A DNA stretch of 64,000 nucleotides from Cocleimonas flava (GCF_004339015.1 NZ_SMFQ01000004.1:681901-745900); one strand, 5' to 3'; shown: positions 1 through 8,458, numbered from the stretch's first letter. Made by a program: numbers and translations. The notes: generated by a model not told the origin, from the letters alone.

Positions 1-612
1 CAGATAGAAAAGACCTGCACTTATGAAAGATTCAAACGGCGCATAGTATCGCGAGTTCAGTATTTTCGCCGCGCCGAACAAATCCACCAGTGTAATCACA
101 CCAGCAAGTACCGTCGCGTGCAACATAAAGATCACTTCATTGCCGTACATGGGAATAGAACGCCTTAACGCACTCGGCAGAATAACATGGCGATATTGGT
201 CCCATCGGGACATACCGTAAGCCACTGCTGCTTCTATTTCACCTTTAGGTGTTTGTACAATCGCGCCACGGAAAATTTCTGCCGTGTAAGCAGCAGTATT
301 CAGTGCAAATGCGAGAATCGCACACCAATAAGCTTCTTTGAAGAAGCCCCACAATAGACTCTCGCGTAACCATTCAAATTGCGATAAACCATAATAGATA
401 ATAAATATCTGTATAAGTAGGGGGGTGCCTCTGAATACATAGATAAAGCTTTTAGCCGGTATTCTTGCCCACTTCGTTTTTGAGGCAGCCATAATCGACA
501 AGGGTATGGAAATAACAAACCCGGCGATTAAAGATATAATGAGTAATTGTAAAGTAAGACCTAAGCCTTTAAATAAGAGCGGTAGGTTGTCGAAGATAAT
601 CGAAAAATCCAT
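1..612 (-). CDS. Amino-acid ABC transporter permease, HisM type (partial)
   Basis: Inner-membrane permease of a polar amino-acid importer; with the neighbouring permease it forms the channel of a HisQMP2-like complex. The frame is open from an ATG at 612 to the window edge, giving about 204 residues and lacking the C-terminus. It begins MDFSIIFDNLPLLFKGLGLT and contains the family's conserved RGTPLLIQI segment and the EAA-loop stretch EIEAAVAYGMSRWDQYRHVILP that contacts the ATPase. It lies 1 base downstream of the HisQ-type gene, so it is co-transcribed with it. The codons for GTPLL read as CACCCCCCTACTT on the coding strand and so resemble the window's dispersed repeat; because these residues are family-conserved I take that as coincidence. 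Substrate is inferred from the binding protein (basic amino acids or histidine). Confidence 0.9.
   Translation of the reverse strand, partial: MDFSIIFDNLPLLFKGLGLTLQLLIISLIAGFVISIPLSIMAASKTKWARIPAKSFIYVFRGTPLLIQIFIIYYGLSQFEWLRESLLWGFFKEAYWCAILAFALNTAAYTAEIFRGAIVQTPKGEIEAAVAYGMSRWDQYRHVILPSALRRSIPMYGNEVIFMLHATVLAGVITLVDLFGAAKILNSRYYAPFESFISAGLFYL
417..430 (-). other. C6-element look-alike in a permease codon run
   Basis: The codons for GTPLL in the HisM-type gene read CACCCCCCTACTT on the minus strand. The peptide is family-conserved, so I judge this a coincidence or a source-like similarity rather than an inserted repeat copy; it is recorded because the match is exact over 13 bases. Confidence 0.4.
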
Positions 613-613
613 T

Positions 614-1297
614 TCAATGACCTCCTATTTTGTAGCGGCGTTCTAACCATTTCATGGCGAGATCACTGATCGCTGTAATCAGCAGGAATAGAACACCCAC
701 TAATACGTAAAACGTAAATGGCTGGCGTAATGTATCGCCTGCAACTTTCGCGTTGAAGACCATGTCTTCGAGGCCAATAACAGACACTAGCGCCGTTGTT
801 TTGACCAATACCAGCCAGTTATTGAAAAACCCTGGAATCGCATGACGAATCATTCCCGGGAAAGTAATGTGGGTAAATACCTGAAAACTTGTCATACCGT
901 ATGCATGACCTGCTTCAATTTCACCTTTGGAAACCGCCATAATCGCACCACGGAAGGTTTCGCCCATATAGGCACCAAAAATAAAACCAATGGTAAGAAT
1001 GCCGGCGATAAATGGGTCGATATCTATATAACCCCAGCCGAATTTATCACCCACTTTATTTACCAGAACCTGACCACCGAAGAAAATCAGCATCATTAAA
1101 ACAAGGTCTGGAATACCACGGATGACAGTGGTGTAGGTGCCGGCAATAGCTTTCGCGATAGGACCACCATAGAGTCTGGCGGATGCGGCAAGAATGCCTA
1201 AAGCAAGTGAGAGAATTAATGACAGCAGGGCTACTTCGACTGTTACAACCATGCCCTTTAGGATCATGGGAAGGTAGCCACCAAATATTTCTGTCAT
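614..1297 (-). CDS. Amino-acid ABC transporter permease, HisQ type
   Basis: Second membrane subunit of the basic amino-acid importer, 227 residues, the usual length for HisQ/ArtQ proteins. Hydrophobic segments begin at about residue 10, and the conserved permease features are visible: RGIPDLVLMMLIFF near residue 60 and the ATPase-contacting loop GEIEAGHAYGMTSFQVFTHI near residue 125. Start ATG at 1297. It follows the binding-protein gene after 70 bases that contain a strong hairpin, and is followed by the HisM-type gene after 1 base. The operon order ATPase, binding protein, permease, permease matches lysine/arginine/ornithine or histidine importers. Exact substrate cannot be fixed from sequence alone. 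Confidence 0.9.
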   Translation of the reverse strand: MTEIFGGYLPMILKGMVVTVEVALLSLILSLALGILAASARLYGGPIAKAIAGTYTTVIRGIPDLVLMMLIFFGGQVLVNKVGDKFGWGYIDIDPFIAGILTIGFIFGAYMGETFRGAIMAVSKGEIEAGHAYGMTSFQVFTHITFPGMIRHAIPGFFNNWLVLVKTTALVSVIGLEDMVFNAKVAGDTLRQPFTFYVLVGVLFLLITAISDLAMKWLERRYKIGGH

Positions 1298-1330
1298 AGG
1301 ATAAATCTGTTAGGAAGGTTAACTAAAAAA

Positions 1331-1355
1331 CCTCTCCTCGATTTACGAGGAGAGG
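1331..1355 (-). terminator. Intercistronic hairpin between binding protein and permeases
   Basis: A perfect 10-base-pair inverted repeat (arms 1331-1340 and 1346-1355, five-base loop) followed on the minus strand by six T. It lies between the stop of the binding-protein gene and the first permease. The inference is a partial terminator or 3'-end stabiliser that keeps the periplasmic protein more abundant than the membrane subunits, as in hisJ-hisQ of enteric bacteria. Confidence 0.75.
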
Positions 1356-1367
1356 CTGGTAGAGATC

Positions 1368-2138
1368 TTATTCGCCAAACACGTCGAAATCGAAGTATTT
1401 TTCACGAACTTTATCGTAAGGAGACTTACGTAAGTTTTCTAATGCTGTATTGAATTTATTCGCTAGCTCTGTATCACCTTTGCGTATTGCAATACCGATA
1501 CCTTCACCGAAGTATTTCGGATCTGTGTAGCTATCACCGATAAACTCATAGTCTTTTCCGTTATCAGAGTTGATGAACTCAAGCAGTACGAATGCATCAG
1601 CGAATACAAAGTCTAAACGACCTGCATTTAAGTCTAGGTACGCTTCTTCCTGTGTGCCGTAACGTTTGATATCAACGCCTTCGCCAAATGTACCAGTGAT
1701 AAACTTGTCAGAAACAGTACCGCGTTGAACACCTACGCTCTTGCCTTTTAGGCCTTCAGCAGAGATCACATGGTCAGCACCTTTTTTGTGGATGAAACGC
1801 GCAGGTGATTTGTAGTAATGATTAGTGAAATCAACTTTCTCTTTACGCTCTTCTGTAATAGACATAGAAGCCACGATCGCATCGTACTTTTTAGCGATAA
1901 GTGCTGGGATAATGCCATCCCAATCTTGTTTGATTAGCTTACACTCAACACCCATTTCTTTACAAAGTGCGTTAGCCATATCGATATCAAAACCGCTAAG
2001 CTTTCCATCTTTATCTACTTTACTAAATGGAGGATAAGCGCCTTCAACACCGATGCGTAGCGTTTCTGAGAATGCCGATGCAGTAAAAAGCAAAGAAACA
2101 CTCAATAACAATGAGCTAATAGTTAAACGTTTTTTCAT
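1368..2138 (-). CDS. Periplasmic amino-acid-binding protein, HisJ/ArgT family
   Basis: Solute receptor of the upstream/downstream ABC importer, 256 residues. A signal peptide is evident (MKKRLTISSLLLSVSLLFTASAFS), so the mature protein is periplasmic. The family 3 binding-protein signatures are present: GVEGAYPPFSKVDKDGKLSGF near the mature N-terminus and SMSITEERKEKVDFTNHYY at about residues 90-110, a form typical of lysine/arginine/ornithine- and histidine-binding proteins. Start ATG at 2138 with AAGGTAAAT-like sequence upstream. It sits between the ATPase gene (185 bases upstream) and the permeases. Cationic amino acids are the best guess for ligand; the exact one is inferred, not seen. 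Confidence 0.9.
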   Translation of the reverse strand: MKKRLTISSLLLSVSLLFTASAFSETLRIGVEGAYPPFSKVDKDGKLSGFDIDMANALCKEMGVECKLIKQDWDGIIPALIAKKYDAIVASMSITEERKEKVDFTNHYYKSPARFIHKKGADHVISAEGLKGKSVGVQRGTVSDKFITGTFGEGVDIKRYGTQEEAYLDLNAGRLDFVFADAFVLLEFINSDNGKDYEFIGDSYTDPKYFGEGIGIAIRKGDTELANKFNTALENLRKSPYDKVREKYFDFDVFGE

Positions 2139-2323
2139 AAGGTAAATCCTTTTCTATTGGTTTAATTGATGTATTTAATCAATACACTCGTCTATCTTAG
2201 ACAAAAAACGAGCGTTTGTTTTGAGGAATCTCAGATTTTGCTTAATAAAAACTCTATAAGTATCAAATTCCTGTGTAACGCTTTATATAACAGGCTGTTA
2301 AAAATCGTTATATTGAGTAATAC

Positions 2324-3079
2324 CTAATACTCCTTTGAAATAAACTGCGTAAATTGGGGTGATTTAGGATTGGTAAATACTTCTTGTGGGGGACCGTCTT
2401 CGACAATAACGCCATCATCGAAGAAAATAACGCGGTTAGACACATCTCTGGCAAATGCCATCTCATGCGTAACCACCAGCATCGTTAGCCCTTGTTCGGC
2501 TAATTTCTTGATGACATTCAGCACTTCTTCAACCAGCTCGGGATCGAGTGCAGATGTTGGTTCATCAAATAATAAAATATCCGGTTCCATCGCTAACGCT
2601 CTGGCAATCGCCACACGCTGCATTTGACCACCAGATAACTGGCCTGGGTAATAATCCAGTCGATCCATCATATCGACTTGTGCGAGGTATTTTTCGGCGC
2701 GTTGTTTGGCTTCTTTTTTAGGAAGTTTTAGGGCCGTTTTTAATGCAATCGTGACATTGTCTAGAACAGTCATGTGAGACCAGAGATTAAACTGCTGGAA
2801 CACCATCGGCATTTTTGTGCGCAAACGACGAATTTGTGCTTTGTCGCTCGCGACCGAGTCACCCTTTTTATTCGGGCTAACCGTAATAGCTTCACCGTTG
2901 AGACTGATTGTCCCTTCTGTGGGGGTTTCTAAAAAGTTGATGCAGCGTAGAAAGGTACTTTTACCTGAACCACTGCGACCTAGAACGGATATTACGTCCC
3001 CTTTGGCAGCATCGATTGAAACACCCTTGATAACTTCCAGGGACCCGAAACTTTTATGCAGATTATCTATTTGTAACAC
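2324..3079 (-). CDS. Amino-acid ABC transporter ATPase, HisP type
   Basis: Cytoplasmic ATPase that powers the importer encoded downstream, 251 residues. Walker [10 protein letters not shown] at about residues 34-42, signature LSGGQMQR at about 148-155, Walker B ILLFDEP at about 168-174, and the H-loop histidine at about 205 in VVTHEMAFA are all intact. A GTG at 3079 is taken as the start because the family N-terminus ([11 protein letters not shown]) begins immediately after it. It is the first gene of a four-gene minus-strand operon (ATPase, binding protein, two permeases). The 240 bases upstream carry a C6 repeat copy in antisense orientation and a GGGTTT tract. Confidence 0.92.
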   Translation of the reverse strand: MLQIDNLHKSFGSLEVIKGVSIDAAKGDVISVLGRSGSGKSTFLRCINFLETPTEGTISLNGEAITVSPNKKGDSVASDKAQIRRLRTKMPMVFQQFNLWSHMTVLDNVTIALKTALKLPKKEAKQRAEKYLAQVDMMDRLDYYPGQLSGGQMQRVAIARALAMEPDILLFDEPTSALDPELVEEVLNVIKKLAEQGLTMLVVTHEMAFARDVSNRVIFFDDGVIVEDGPPQEVFTNPKSPQFTQFISKEY

Positions 3080-3191
3080 GTATAATTTTTTTCTTAGATC
3101 AGTTGGTTTGATTGTAGCCTATGTGAATGATTTGTTTTGAAAATAATCATCATAGTTAAGGGTAATGTTGGAAAAACATACATAGGTCAAA

Positions 3192-3220
3192 GTCACCCCC
3201 CTACTTTGGGGGGCTTTTTT
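3192..3220 (+). repeat. C6-TACTT element, copy 1
   Basis: Core CACCCCCCTACTTT followed by GGGGGGC and six T. The arms CCCCCC (3196-3201) and GGGGGG (3208-3213) pair perfectly, the best terminator-like hairpin of the family. It points rightward between two minus-strand genes, so no annotated gene reads into it in the terminating direction. Confidence 0.85.
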
Positions 3221-3226
3221 ATGTTT

Positions 3227-3246
3227 GGGTTTGGGTTTGGGTTTGG
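3227..3246 (+). repeat. GGGTTT hexamer tract
   Basis: Three GGG runs separated by TTT (GGG at 3227, 3233 and 3239) followed by TTTGG, just downstream of the G6 arm of repeat copy 1. The spacing could support a G-quadruplex on the plus strand. Non-coding, in the upstream region of the HisP-type gene. Confidence 0.7.
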
Positions 3247-3319
3247 CTTTATGTTTGAGGTTTTATTGTATGACTTTTTTAGAACATGACCTTCAGAGCA
3301 TGTTCTATGGAAGTATGTT

Positions 3320-4492
3320 TTAAGACTTGTCTTTCATTTGTTTCACGGACGTATTCTTATTCGGAAAGAAAGGATGCAATACCTGTCCCATCACCGTTCT
3401 GGGTATGCGTTTAGTGGTGCCGTATTCCGCCGGCCAATGTTCTCCGGGCAAGTGATAGGTGCCAAATAATCGATCATAAAGAACGGTATGCGCTGAGTAG
3501 TTCGTATCAATCGCGGGCTTTTCCGAACTATGATGCCAATGATGAAATTGTGGCGTCACGAACACGTATTTCAATGGCCCAAACGGTATCGATAAATTCG
3601 TGTGAATCAGGATGGCTTGCAAGGCGGCAAATACCACATAAGCATTTAACGCCGTTTCATCGGCACCTAATAAATACAATGGAATCATCACCATGGCGCG
3701 TTCGGAAAATACTTGAATGAAATGACCGCGTGACCCTGCCAGCCAATCGATGTTTTCAATCGAATGATGCACCGCATGTACTGGCCACAGCAGCTTAATT
3801 TCGTGATACGCCCGATGCTCCCAATACAAGACAAAATCAGCACTCAAGACAATTAAAATCACTTGCAGCGTAATCGGCATGGATTGAATAGATTCTTGTA
3901 ACGATGGGCTTAATGCCCAATCAAAATGACTGGCGTGGTAGTTGCCAAAAATCAGGATTGCGGAGATAGCCAAATGATTAAAGCAAAAATAAAACAGATC
4001 AACATCCCATTCGGGACGCATGATGATCTGATCACGGTATTTAGGGAACAGTTTTTCCAGCACCATAAAAATGATAGTTGACCCTAAAAATGCGAGTATT
4101 AACCAATCGACACCTAACGATAACTCTTTAGGCTCAACCGCCCCGACAGGTATTTTGTACCCGCCTAAAGCAAAGCCTATCAAGGTCAGTGTAATGCCAG
4201 CCAGACCAAAATATTTATAGCGGGCTTTATTCAATATCAGCGTCAACGCACCAAACAATAATGAAAAATACATCCCGTATTTGAGCACTATTTGTAATTG
4301 CCCCGCATCATAGGTTTTACGCAAATCGGTTGTGGTGAGATATGAAGGGTATAAATACGCAAATACCGCCAATAAACTTAAAACACCTAAAACCAGAGAT
4401 AAAACCCCGCTGATTTTGCCTTCGCCAAAACGAAATTCTTTGGATGAATCTTTTTCTATTTGCCTTTCTTTGTATTGGTATTCTTCGTTCAT
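3320..4492 (-). CDS. Fatty acid hydroxylase / sterol desaturase family membrane protein
   Basis: Integral membrane di-iron enzyme candidate, 390 residues. The N-terminal third has several hydrophobic segments, which is more than the minimal family core. The C-terminal half carries the histidine clusters of the superfamily in order: EHRAYHE (HxxxH), HAVHHS (HxxHH) and FHHWHHS (HHxxHH-like). Family members hydroxylate or desaturate lipids, sterols or carotenoids with O2; the substrate here is unknown. Start ATG at 4492, stop at 3320. It stands alone between intergenic regions that each carry a C6 repeat copy, so it is probably a single-gene transcript. Confidence 0.85.
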   Translation of the reverse strand: MNEEYQYKERQIEKDSSKEFRFGEGKISGVLSLVLGVLSLLAVFAYLYPSYLTTTDLRKTYDAGQLQIVLKYGMYFSLLFGALTLILNKARYKYFGLAGITLTLIGFALGGYKIPVGAVEPKELSLGVDWLILAFLGSTIIFMVLEKLFPKYRDQIIMRPEWDVDLFYFCFNHLAISAILIFGNYHASHFDWALSPSLQESIQSMPITLQVILIVLSADFVLYWEHRAYHEIKLLWPVHAVHHSIENIDWLAGSRGHFIQVFSERAMVMIPLYLLGADETALNAYVVFAALQAILIHTNLSIPFGPLKYVFVTPQFHHWHHSSEKPAIDTNYSAHTVLYDRLFGTYHLPGEHWPAEYGTTKRIPRTVMGQVLHPFFPNKNTSVKQMKDKS

Positions 4493-4821
4493 TGTTAGCG
4501 AGTCCTATGCTCTTTTAAGCTTATGCATTTAAGCCATTTTTTATTATTTTTTGCCGATTATAGCAAAACAACCCTAATGAGGGCTTAAGCAATCTTAGCG
4601 TCGAAATACTTCTCAGCATGTACTAACTAAAGGCACCCCCCTACTTTGAAGGCTATTTTACGTTTGTTTATTAAACGCACATTACCTTTGTTTTTAATGT
4701 GATCATAAAGCTGAACGCTTTCGACTGGATAGTTGTAAGGAAGCGAAGGAAGAGTGAATTAGAGAAGAAATGTGAATGAGGGAAAAAGAGATTTATTCTT
4801 TATGATTTTCGGATTGGCAAT
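4493..4821. other. Intergenic region, 329 bases
   Basis: Contains the second C6 repeat copy at 4632-4659, AT-rich sequence upstream of the hydroxylase gene, and the 3' region of the binding-protein gene at 4822. No further gene is apparent on either strand. Confidence 0.6.
4632..4659 (+). repeat. C6-TACTT element, copy 2
   Basis: Core GGCACCCCCCTACTTTG followed by AAGGC and a broken T-run. The hairpin is weak. It points rightward between two minus-strand genes, so it cannot terminate either of them. Confidence 0.75.
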
Positions 4822-5652
4822 TTATTGGCACTGGCTCAGAAACGCCTTTTTGGCTTCCTTTTGTATTGATTCCATCTCACCACTTCTTTGCATTTTTAGC
4901 AGCTCTAACTTTAGTTGTTCGGCAATAGACTCGTTACGTTTATGCAAATAATGGTACATCTGAAAGTTATCTAAAATGGGAGTTAATGCCTTTATATCGT
5001 TAAACTTGAATTTATTTGCGATACATCTCACGCCATATACCCCAATAAAAAAATCACTCCTGTCGGCACTTAATTTCCTTAAACCCTGGTAGCTCGTTTT
5101 CACTCTTGCTGAGTTGAATCCCTTGCTTTTTTGTTCTGCAAATTTATTACCAAAAATAAAATCAATTTTGTATGGTTTAAGGCTTTCCCATCCTTCTACG
5201 ACAAAATCCTGTTTTTTGGTATACGCATAAATCTCATTTGAAACAATCGAAATCGGTATCTTTATCAAATTATGATATTCACTTTGAAGCCCAGTCATTC
5301 TCACTAACTCACCACCTGTCACCCCAGAGTTAGCAAATACTAAAGATCGTTCTGGGGGGAACAATTCAAATTCGACTTCTTTTCCAATTCGCGAATAAGC
5401 GACTTTAAGGATGCGTCTGGCTGTTTCTATAAATAATGAGCTATCAAGGTCTGGCTGAGAAATAACAATTTTGTTACCGCTATCTAGGCTATCGTTATCA
5501 GGAGTACTATCGTTAACAGGAGTACTATCGTTTTGCACTTGGGGCTCTGCTTGAGAAACGCTTGGGTGAACATGTTGAGATGCAATTGAAATAGACGCCA
5601 TTGTAGAAATAGCGAAAATAGCAGCGATGAAAAGCTGTTGCAGCTTATGCAT
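4822..5652 (-). CDS. Orphan periplasmic solute-binding protein-like, paralog A
   Basis: 276 residues with a signal peptide (MHKLQQLFIAAIFAISTMASIS) and a low-complexity linker with repeated NDSTP units at about residues 40-55, then a domain resembling bacterial extracellular solute-binding family 3 proteins. It shares a block pattern with the next gene: VEGWESL(K/L)PY near the middle, SDFFIGV/SDVFIGL, a central Cys in RCIANK and a C-terminal QCQ, suggesting a conserved disulphide. No permease or ATPase gene adjoins it, so transport is not implied. Such orphan proteins may act as sensory or scavenging binding proteins. The ligand is unknown. The pair is in tandem, 135 bases apart. Confidence 0.7.
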   Translation of the reverse strand: MHKLQQLFIAAIFAISTMASISIASQHVHPSVSQAEPQVQNDSTPVNDSTPDNDSLDSGNKIVISQPDLDSSLFIETARRILKVAYSRIGKEVEFELFPPERSLVFANSGVTGGELVRMTGLQSEYHNLIKIPISIVSNEIYAYTKKQDFVVEGWESLKPYKIDFIFGNKFAEQKSKGFNSARVKTSYQGLRKLSADRSDFFIGVYGVRCIANKFKFNDIKALTPILDNFQMYHYLHKRNESIAEQLKLELLKMQRSGEMESIQKEAKKAFLSQCQ

Positions 5653-5787
5653 AAAAACCTGTTTGTTTAGAATTAATGTGTAAATTCATAATTTATAATA
5701 AGTGCTGCCTCAATAACTATTATGAAAACGATACTTAGCTGATTAACTTCTACCAGAGTAAACTCTAACTATATTATTAAACAGACA

Positions 5788-6522
5788 TTAACATTGATTC
5801 ATAAACTCTAAAACAGATTGTTTCTGTAACTCCTCGATTCGTCCTGATGATTTCATATTTCTTAGAATCAGCTCTAATTTTTTAGCGAGTTCACTGTGCT
5901 CTTTATTTAAAAAATGAAATAAAATCACAGTCTCCAAGGGTGGATCTAAGGATTTAATATCTGACAAATTCAGTTTATTGATAACACACTGAGCACCGGT
6001 TAATCCGATAAACACATCACTCCTTCCCAGATCCAGTTTGATTAAACCTTGCGTTTCAGATCTGACCCCTTCAAATTTCATCCCTTGTGTTTTTTGTTCA
6101 ATCGTTTTGGAGCCTGCAACATAACCAATATTATAAGGTAAAAGACTTTCCCATCCTTCTACTTTTATATCCTTTTTGGCATAAACAGAAATCACGTCAT
6201 AAGCCACTGGCACAGAAATCATTATAAGATCTGGATGCTGTGCTTTAATACCGAGACTTCTTGCTAATAAACCATCCGCAGAACCATCTTCGACATAATA
6301 ACCCGAGCGTATTGCAGGTAACTTTTCAAGGCTAAGACTGAAACCAATCTGATGATAAGCCTCCGTAAGTATGCGTTTAGCCATTAATTGATAGGCCGAC
6401 TCTTTGGCATAAGACAGTACAATTTCATGATCCGCATGAGATTGCGAAAACACCGAAAAGGAAATAATAATAAGAAATGATCGTAAACAGGAGGATCGTA
6501 TTTTTTTTATTAGCTTGGTCAT
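5788..6522 (-). CDS. Orphan periplasmic solute-binding protein-like, paralog B
   Basis: 244 residues, signal peptide in the first 30 residues (hydrophobic SFLIIISFSVFSQSHA). Paralogous to the gene at 4822-5652: both have the ARRIL/AKRIL helix, a GGELVRMTG/ADGLLARSLG turn, VEGWESL, a central Cys (GAQCVINK) and a terminal Cys (MNQC), but B lacks the NDSTP linker. The fold is that of family 3 solute-binding proteins. It is upstream of paralog A on the same strand, so the pair looks like a local tandem duplication that has diverged. The function is unknown and no transporter partner is visible within 2 kb. Confidence 0.7.
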   Translation of the reverse strand: MTKLIKKIRSSCLRSFLIIISFSVFSQSHADHEIVLSYAKESAYQLMAKRILTEAYHQIGFSLSLEKLPAIRSGYYVEDGSADGLLARSLGIKAQHPDLIMISVPVAYDVISVYAKKDIKVEGWESLLPYNIGYVAGSKTIEQKTQGMKFEGVRSETQGLIKLDLGRSDVFIGLTGAQCVINKLNLSDIKSLDPPLETVILFHFLNKEHSELAKKLELILRNMKSSGRIEELQKQSVLEFMNQC

Positions 6523-6845
6523 TTCTTAACTTCTATAAAGGTGAGTACTAGTGAGTAGTGTGCACACCAGCGGATGTTCACTATATATTATTCACCATAA
6601 TATCTTATATACAAAACAGTCTCACAAGTATTCATAGTATTTTATGCAGACCATGAAAAAACTTATAGTTCAGCTTATATCTATAGACACTCTCTTATGT
6701 TTGGAGTTTTTTTAAACAGTAAAACGAAGTAAGGATTGAATCTAGACGGCGCATATTTAAATTTATAGAAAAATCATAAATCTGTAATACTCTTGTCATG
6801 TTCAGCGTCTACTATCTTCTGCTTTTTAGACAGAGGATGCTTAGA
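6523..6845. other. Divergent intergenic region, 323 bases
   Basis: AT-rich region between the minus-strand binding-protein genes and the plus-strand HD-domain gene; it should hold both promoters. An AGAGG Shine-Dalgarno sequence at 6832-6836 precedes the chosen start at 6846. I see no other gene and no clear operator. Confidence 0.5.
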
Positions 6846-7391
6846 ATGCGAAAAATCTCAGAATTACAAGCGTTCTACACGCCTGATAATCAAAACAAAT
6901 ATAACGAAGCGCTATCGCAGCTTCAACATGCTGTGCAAGTTGCCAAACTTGCTGAGCAAAACTTTGCAACCGATGCACAGATTGCTGCCTGTCTATTACA
7001 TGACATTGGCCATTTAATTTTTGATACTGACCTGACACTTGAAGACAGAGATGATGTGCACGAAGTACATGGCGCGATCATTTTAAGTCAATTCTTTGGC
7101 CCCGAAGTGTTTCAGCCGGTTCGCTATCACGTTGAGGCCAAAAGGTATTTATGCACCATTGATAGTCACTACTATAACGACCTCTCCCCAACTTCTAAAC
7201 AGAGTTTAAAGCTACAAGGCGGACGCTACCAAAACACGCAACAAATCAAAGCGTTTGAAAACAAGCCGTATTTCAAGGAAGCCGTTCAACTTAGTCGATT
7301 TGATGATTGTGGGAAAACGTCAGAAAATTCAAATGCAGATTTTGATCACTACCTTCCACTACTGAACTCACTACATGCGTATGCTAGCTAG
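6846..7391 (+). CDS. PhnZ/TmpB-like HD-domain phosphonate oxygenase
   Basis: 181 residues from the ATG at 6846, chosen because AGAGG lies 9 bases upstream; upstream in-frame starts lack such a site. HD-domain fold with the di-iron ligand pattern: H28, H52-D53 in LLHDIGH, H56, H72/H75, H95 and D153/D154. The stretches EAKRYLC, LQGG and YFKEAVQLSRFDD closely follow the pattern of PhnZ, the mixed-valent di-iron oxygenase that cleaves the C-P bond of 1-hydroxy-2-aminoethylphosphonate to glycine and phosphate. TmpB is a relative that makes glycine betaine from the trimethyl analogue. The 2-oxoglutarate-dependent partner (PhnY or TmpA) is not in this window, so substrate is inferred. The next gene is also phosphonate-associated. 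Confidence 0.7.
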   Translation: MRKISELQAFYTPDNQNKYNEALSQLQHAVQVAKLAEQNFATDAQIAACLLHDIGHLIFDTDLTLEDRDDVHEVHGAIILSQFFGPEVFQPVRYHVEAKRYLCTIDSHYYNDLSPTSKQSLKLQGGRYQNTQQIKAFENKPYFKEAVQLSRFDDCGKTSENSNADFDHYLPLLNSLHAYAS

Positions 7392-7534
7392 TCTTTTATT
7401 AGGAAGATTAATCAGTACGGCTCACCGCTTTTTCAAAACAGATAATTCAAAAATAGATGGAGAATCAGGTTCAGGTCATTTAAAACCTATCGTAACGATG
7501 GTTTAATAGAGATCACTGCTAACCACTTTTTATT

Positions 7535-8299
7535 ATGGACACATCAACGAGAATGAATAACCCTAGCTCATCTACTCAGATACCTGAAAGCGACATACAA
7601 AGTCAGGAGCGCTATGCGATTTATTTCACTCTGCCAACGGATCATCCTGTTTATCGCTTAGCAACTTTGTGGCTTGGGTACGATGTATGCACCGGCAGAC
7701 ATATTGAAGACTTTGAAAAAACTGTTTACCACCGTGACCTGGATGAATTAGCTAAATTTTCGACAAATCCTAAAAAGTACGGTTTTCACGCAACACTTAA
7801 AGCACCATTCAGACTGCAATCGGGCAAAAATATTGAAGAGCTAGAATCAGCTCTGGATGAATTCAGCAAAAACTATCGTCCATTTAAATGCAAACCACTA
7901 AAAATCAAAAAAATGGATAAGCTTTTAGCATTGACCCCGATTAAACCGTGTAAAAAATTAACTGCTCTAGCGTCTGATTGCGTCACCACATTCGAAGATT
8001 TCCGCGCACCCAACACAGAGATTGAGAGAGCACGAAGAGATCCCGATAATTTAACCCCCCATCAAACCGAGCTGTTAGACAAATGGGGTTATCCGTTTGT
8101 GATGGATGAGTTTAATTTTCACATGACGCTGAGTAATCAATTGAAGAAAAAAGACATCAAGATTGTTCGTAAATGTCTCAAACAATTATTCAGATCTTTT
8201 TTAGGAAAGCCCTTCCACGTCGACCAAATCTGTTTGTTTCACCAAACCAACTACCATGAGCCATTTAAATTAGTGAGACGTTATCCGCTAGTGGGATGA
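7535..8299 (+). CDS. DUF1045 phosphonate-associated 2H phosphoesterase-like protein
   Basis: 254 residues. Two HxT motifs of the 2H phosphoesterase superfamily are visible, FHATLKAPF at about residue 88 and FHMTLSN at about 203, and the opening RYAIYFTLPTDHPVYRLATLWLGYD is typical of DUF1045 (putative phosphonate metabolism protein), usually found in phn operons. The exact reaction in the family is not settled; a phosphodiester or cyclic phosphate role has been suggested from the fold. It follows the PhnZ-like gene after 143 bases in the same direction. Start ATG at 7535 with an alternative in-frame ATG at 7553. It converges on an ABC transporter gene with a repeat-derived terminator between them. 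Confidence 0.82.
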   Translation: MDTSTRMNNPSSSTQIPESDIQSQERYAIYFTLPTDHPVYRLATLWLGYDVCTGRHIEDFEKTVYHRDLDELAKFSTNPKKYGFHATLKAPFRLQSGKNIEELESALDEFSKNYRPFKCKPLKIKKMDKLLALTPIKPCKKLTALASDCVTTFEDFRAPNTEIERARRDPDNLTPHQTELLDKWGYPFVMDEFNFHMTLSNQLKKKDIKIVRKCLKQLFRSFLGKPFHVDQICLFHQTNYHEPFKLVRRYPLVG

Positions 8300-8425
8300 A
8301 GCCCGTAAGAAGATAGAATAAAGATAGAATGATTCTGAATTCGATAAGAGTTATCGCGACCTTTGCAGAATCGTAAATTTAAGGGAAATAGTTGAGGATA
8401 TAAAGAGGCTTTTCTATTGATTAAT

Positions 8426-8455
8426 AAAAAAACCCCTTATAAGTAGGGGGGTGCC
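8426..8455 (-). terminator. C6-TACTT element, copy 3, terminator of the ABC operon
   Basis: Minus-strand copy GGCACCCCCCTACTTATA followed by AGGGG and seven T. CCCCT pairs with AGGGG, giving a short hairpin with a good T-run. It begins three bases after the stop codon of the ABC ATPase gene, so here the element is correctly placed to end transcription of that operon. Confidence 0.85.
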
Positions 8456-8458
8456 TAA

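Noticed and set aside
414-430. Exact C6-element core in the HisM-type gene as an inserted copy
   Set aside because: The codons encode GTPLL, conserved in the permease family, and no G-rich segment or T-run follows.
300-518. A 72-codon frame on the minus strand
   Set aside because: It is an out-of-frame shadow of the HisM-type permease, which runs off the window edge in a different frame.
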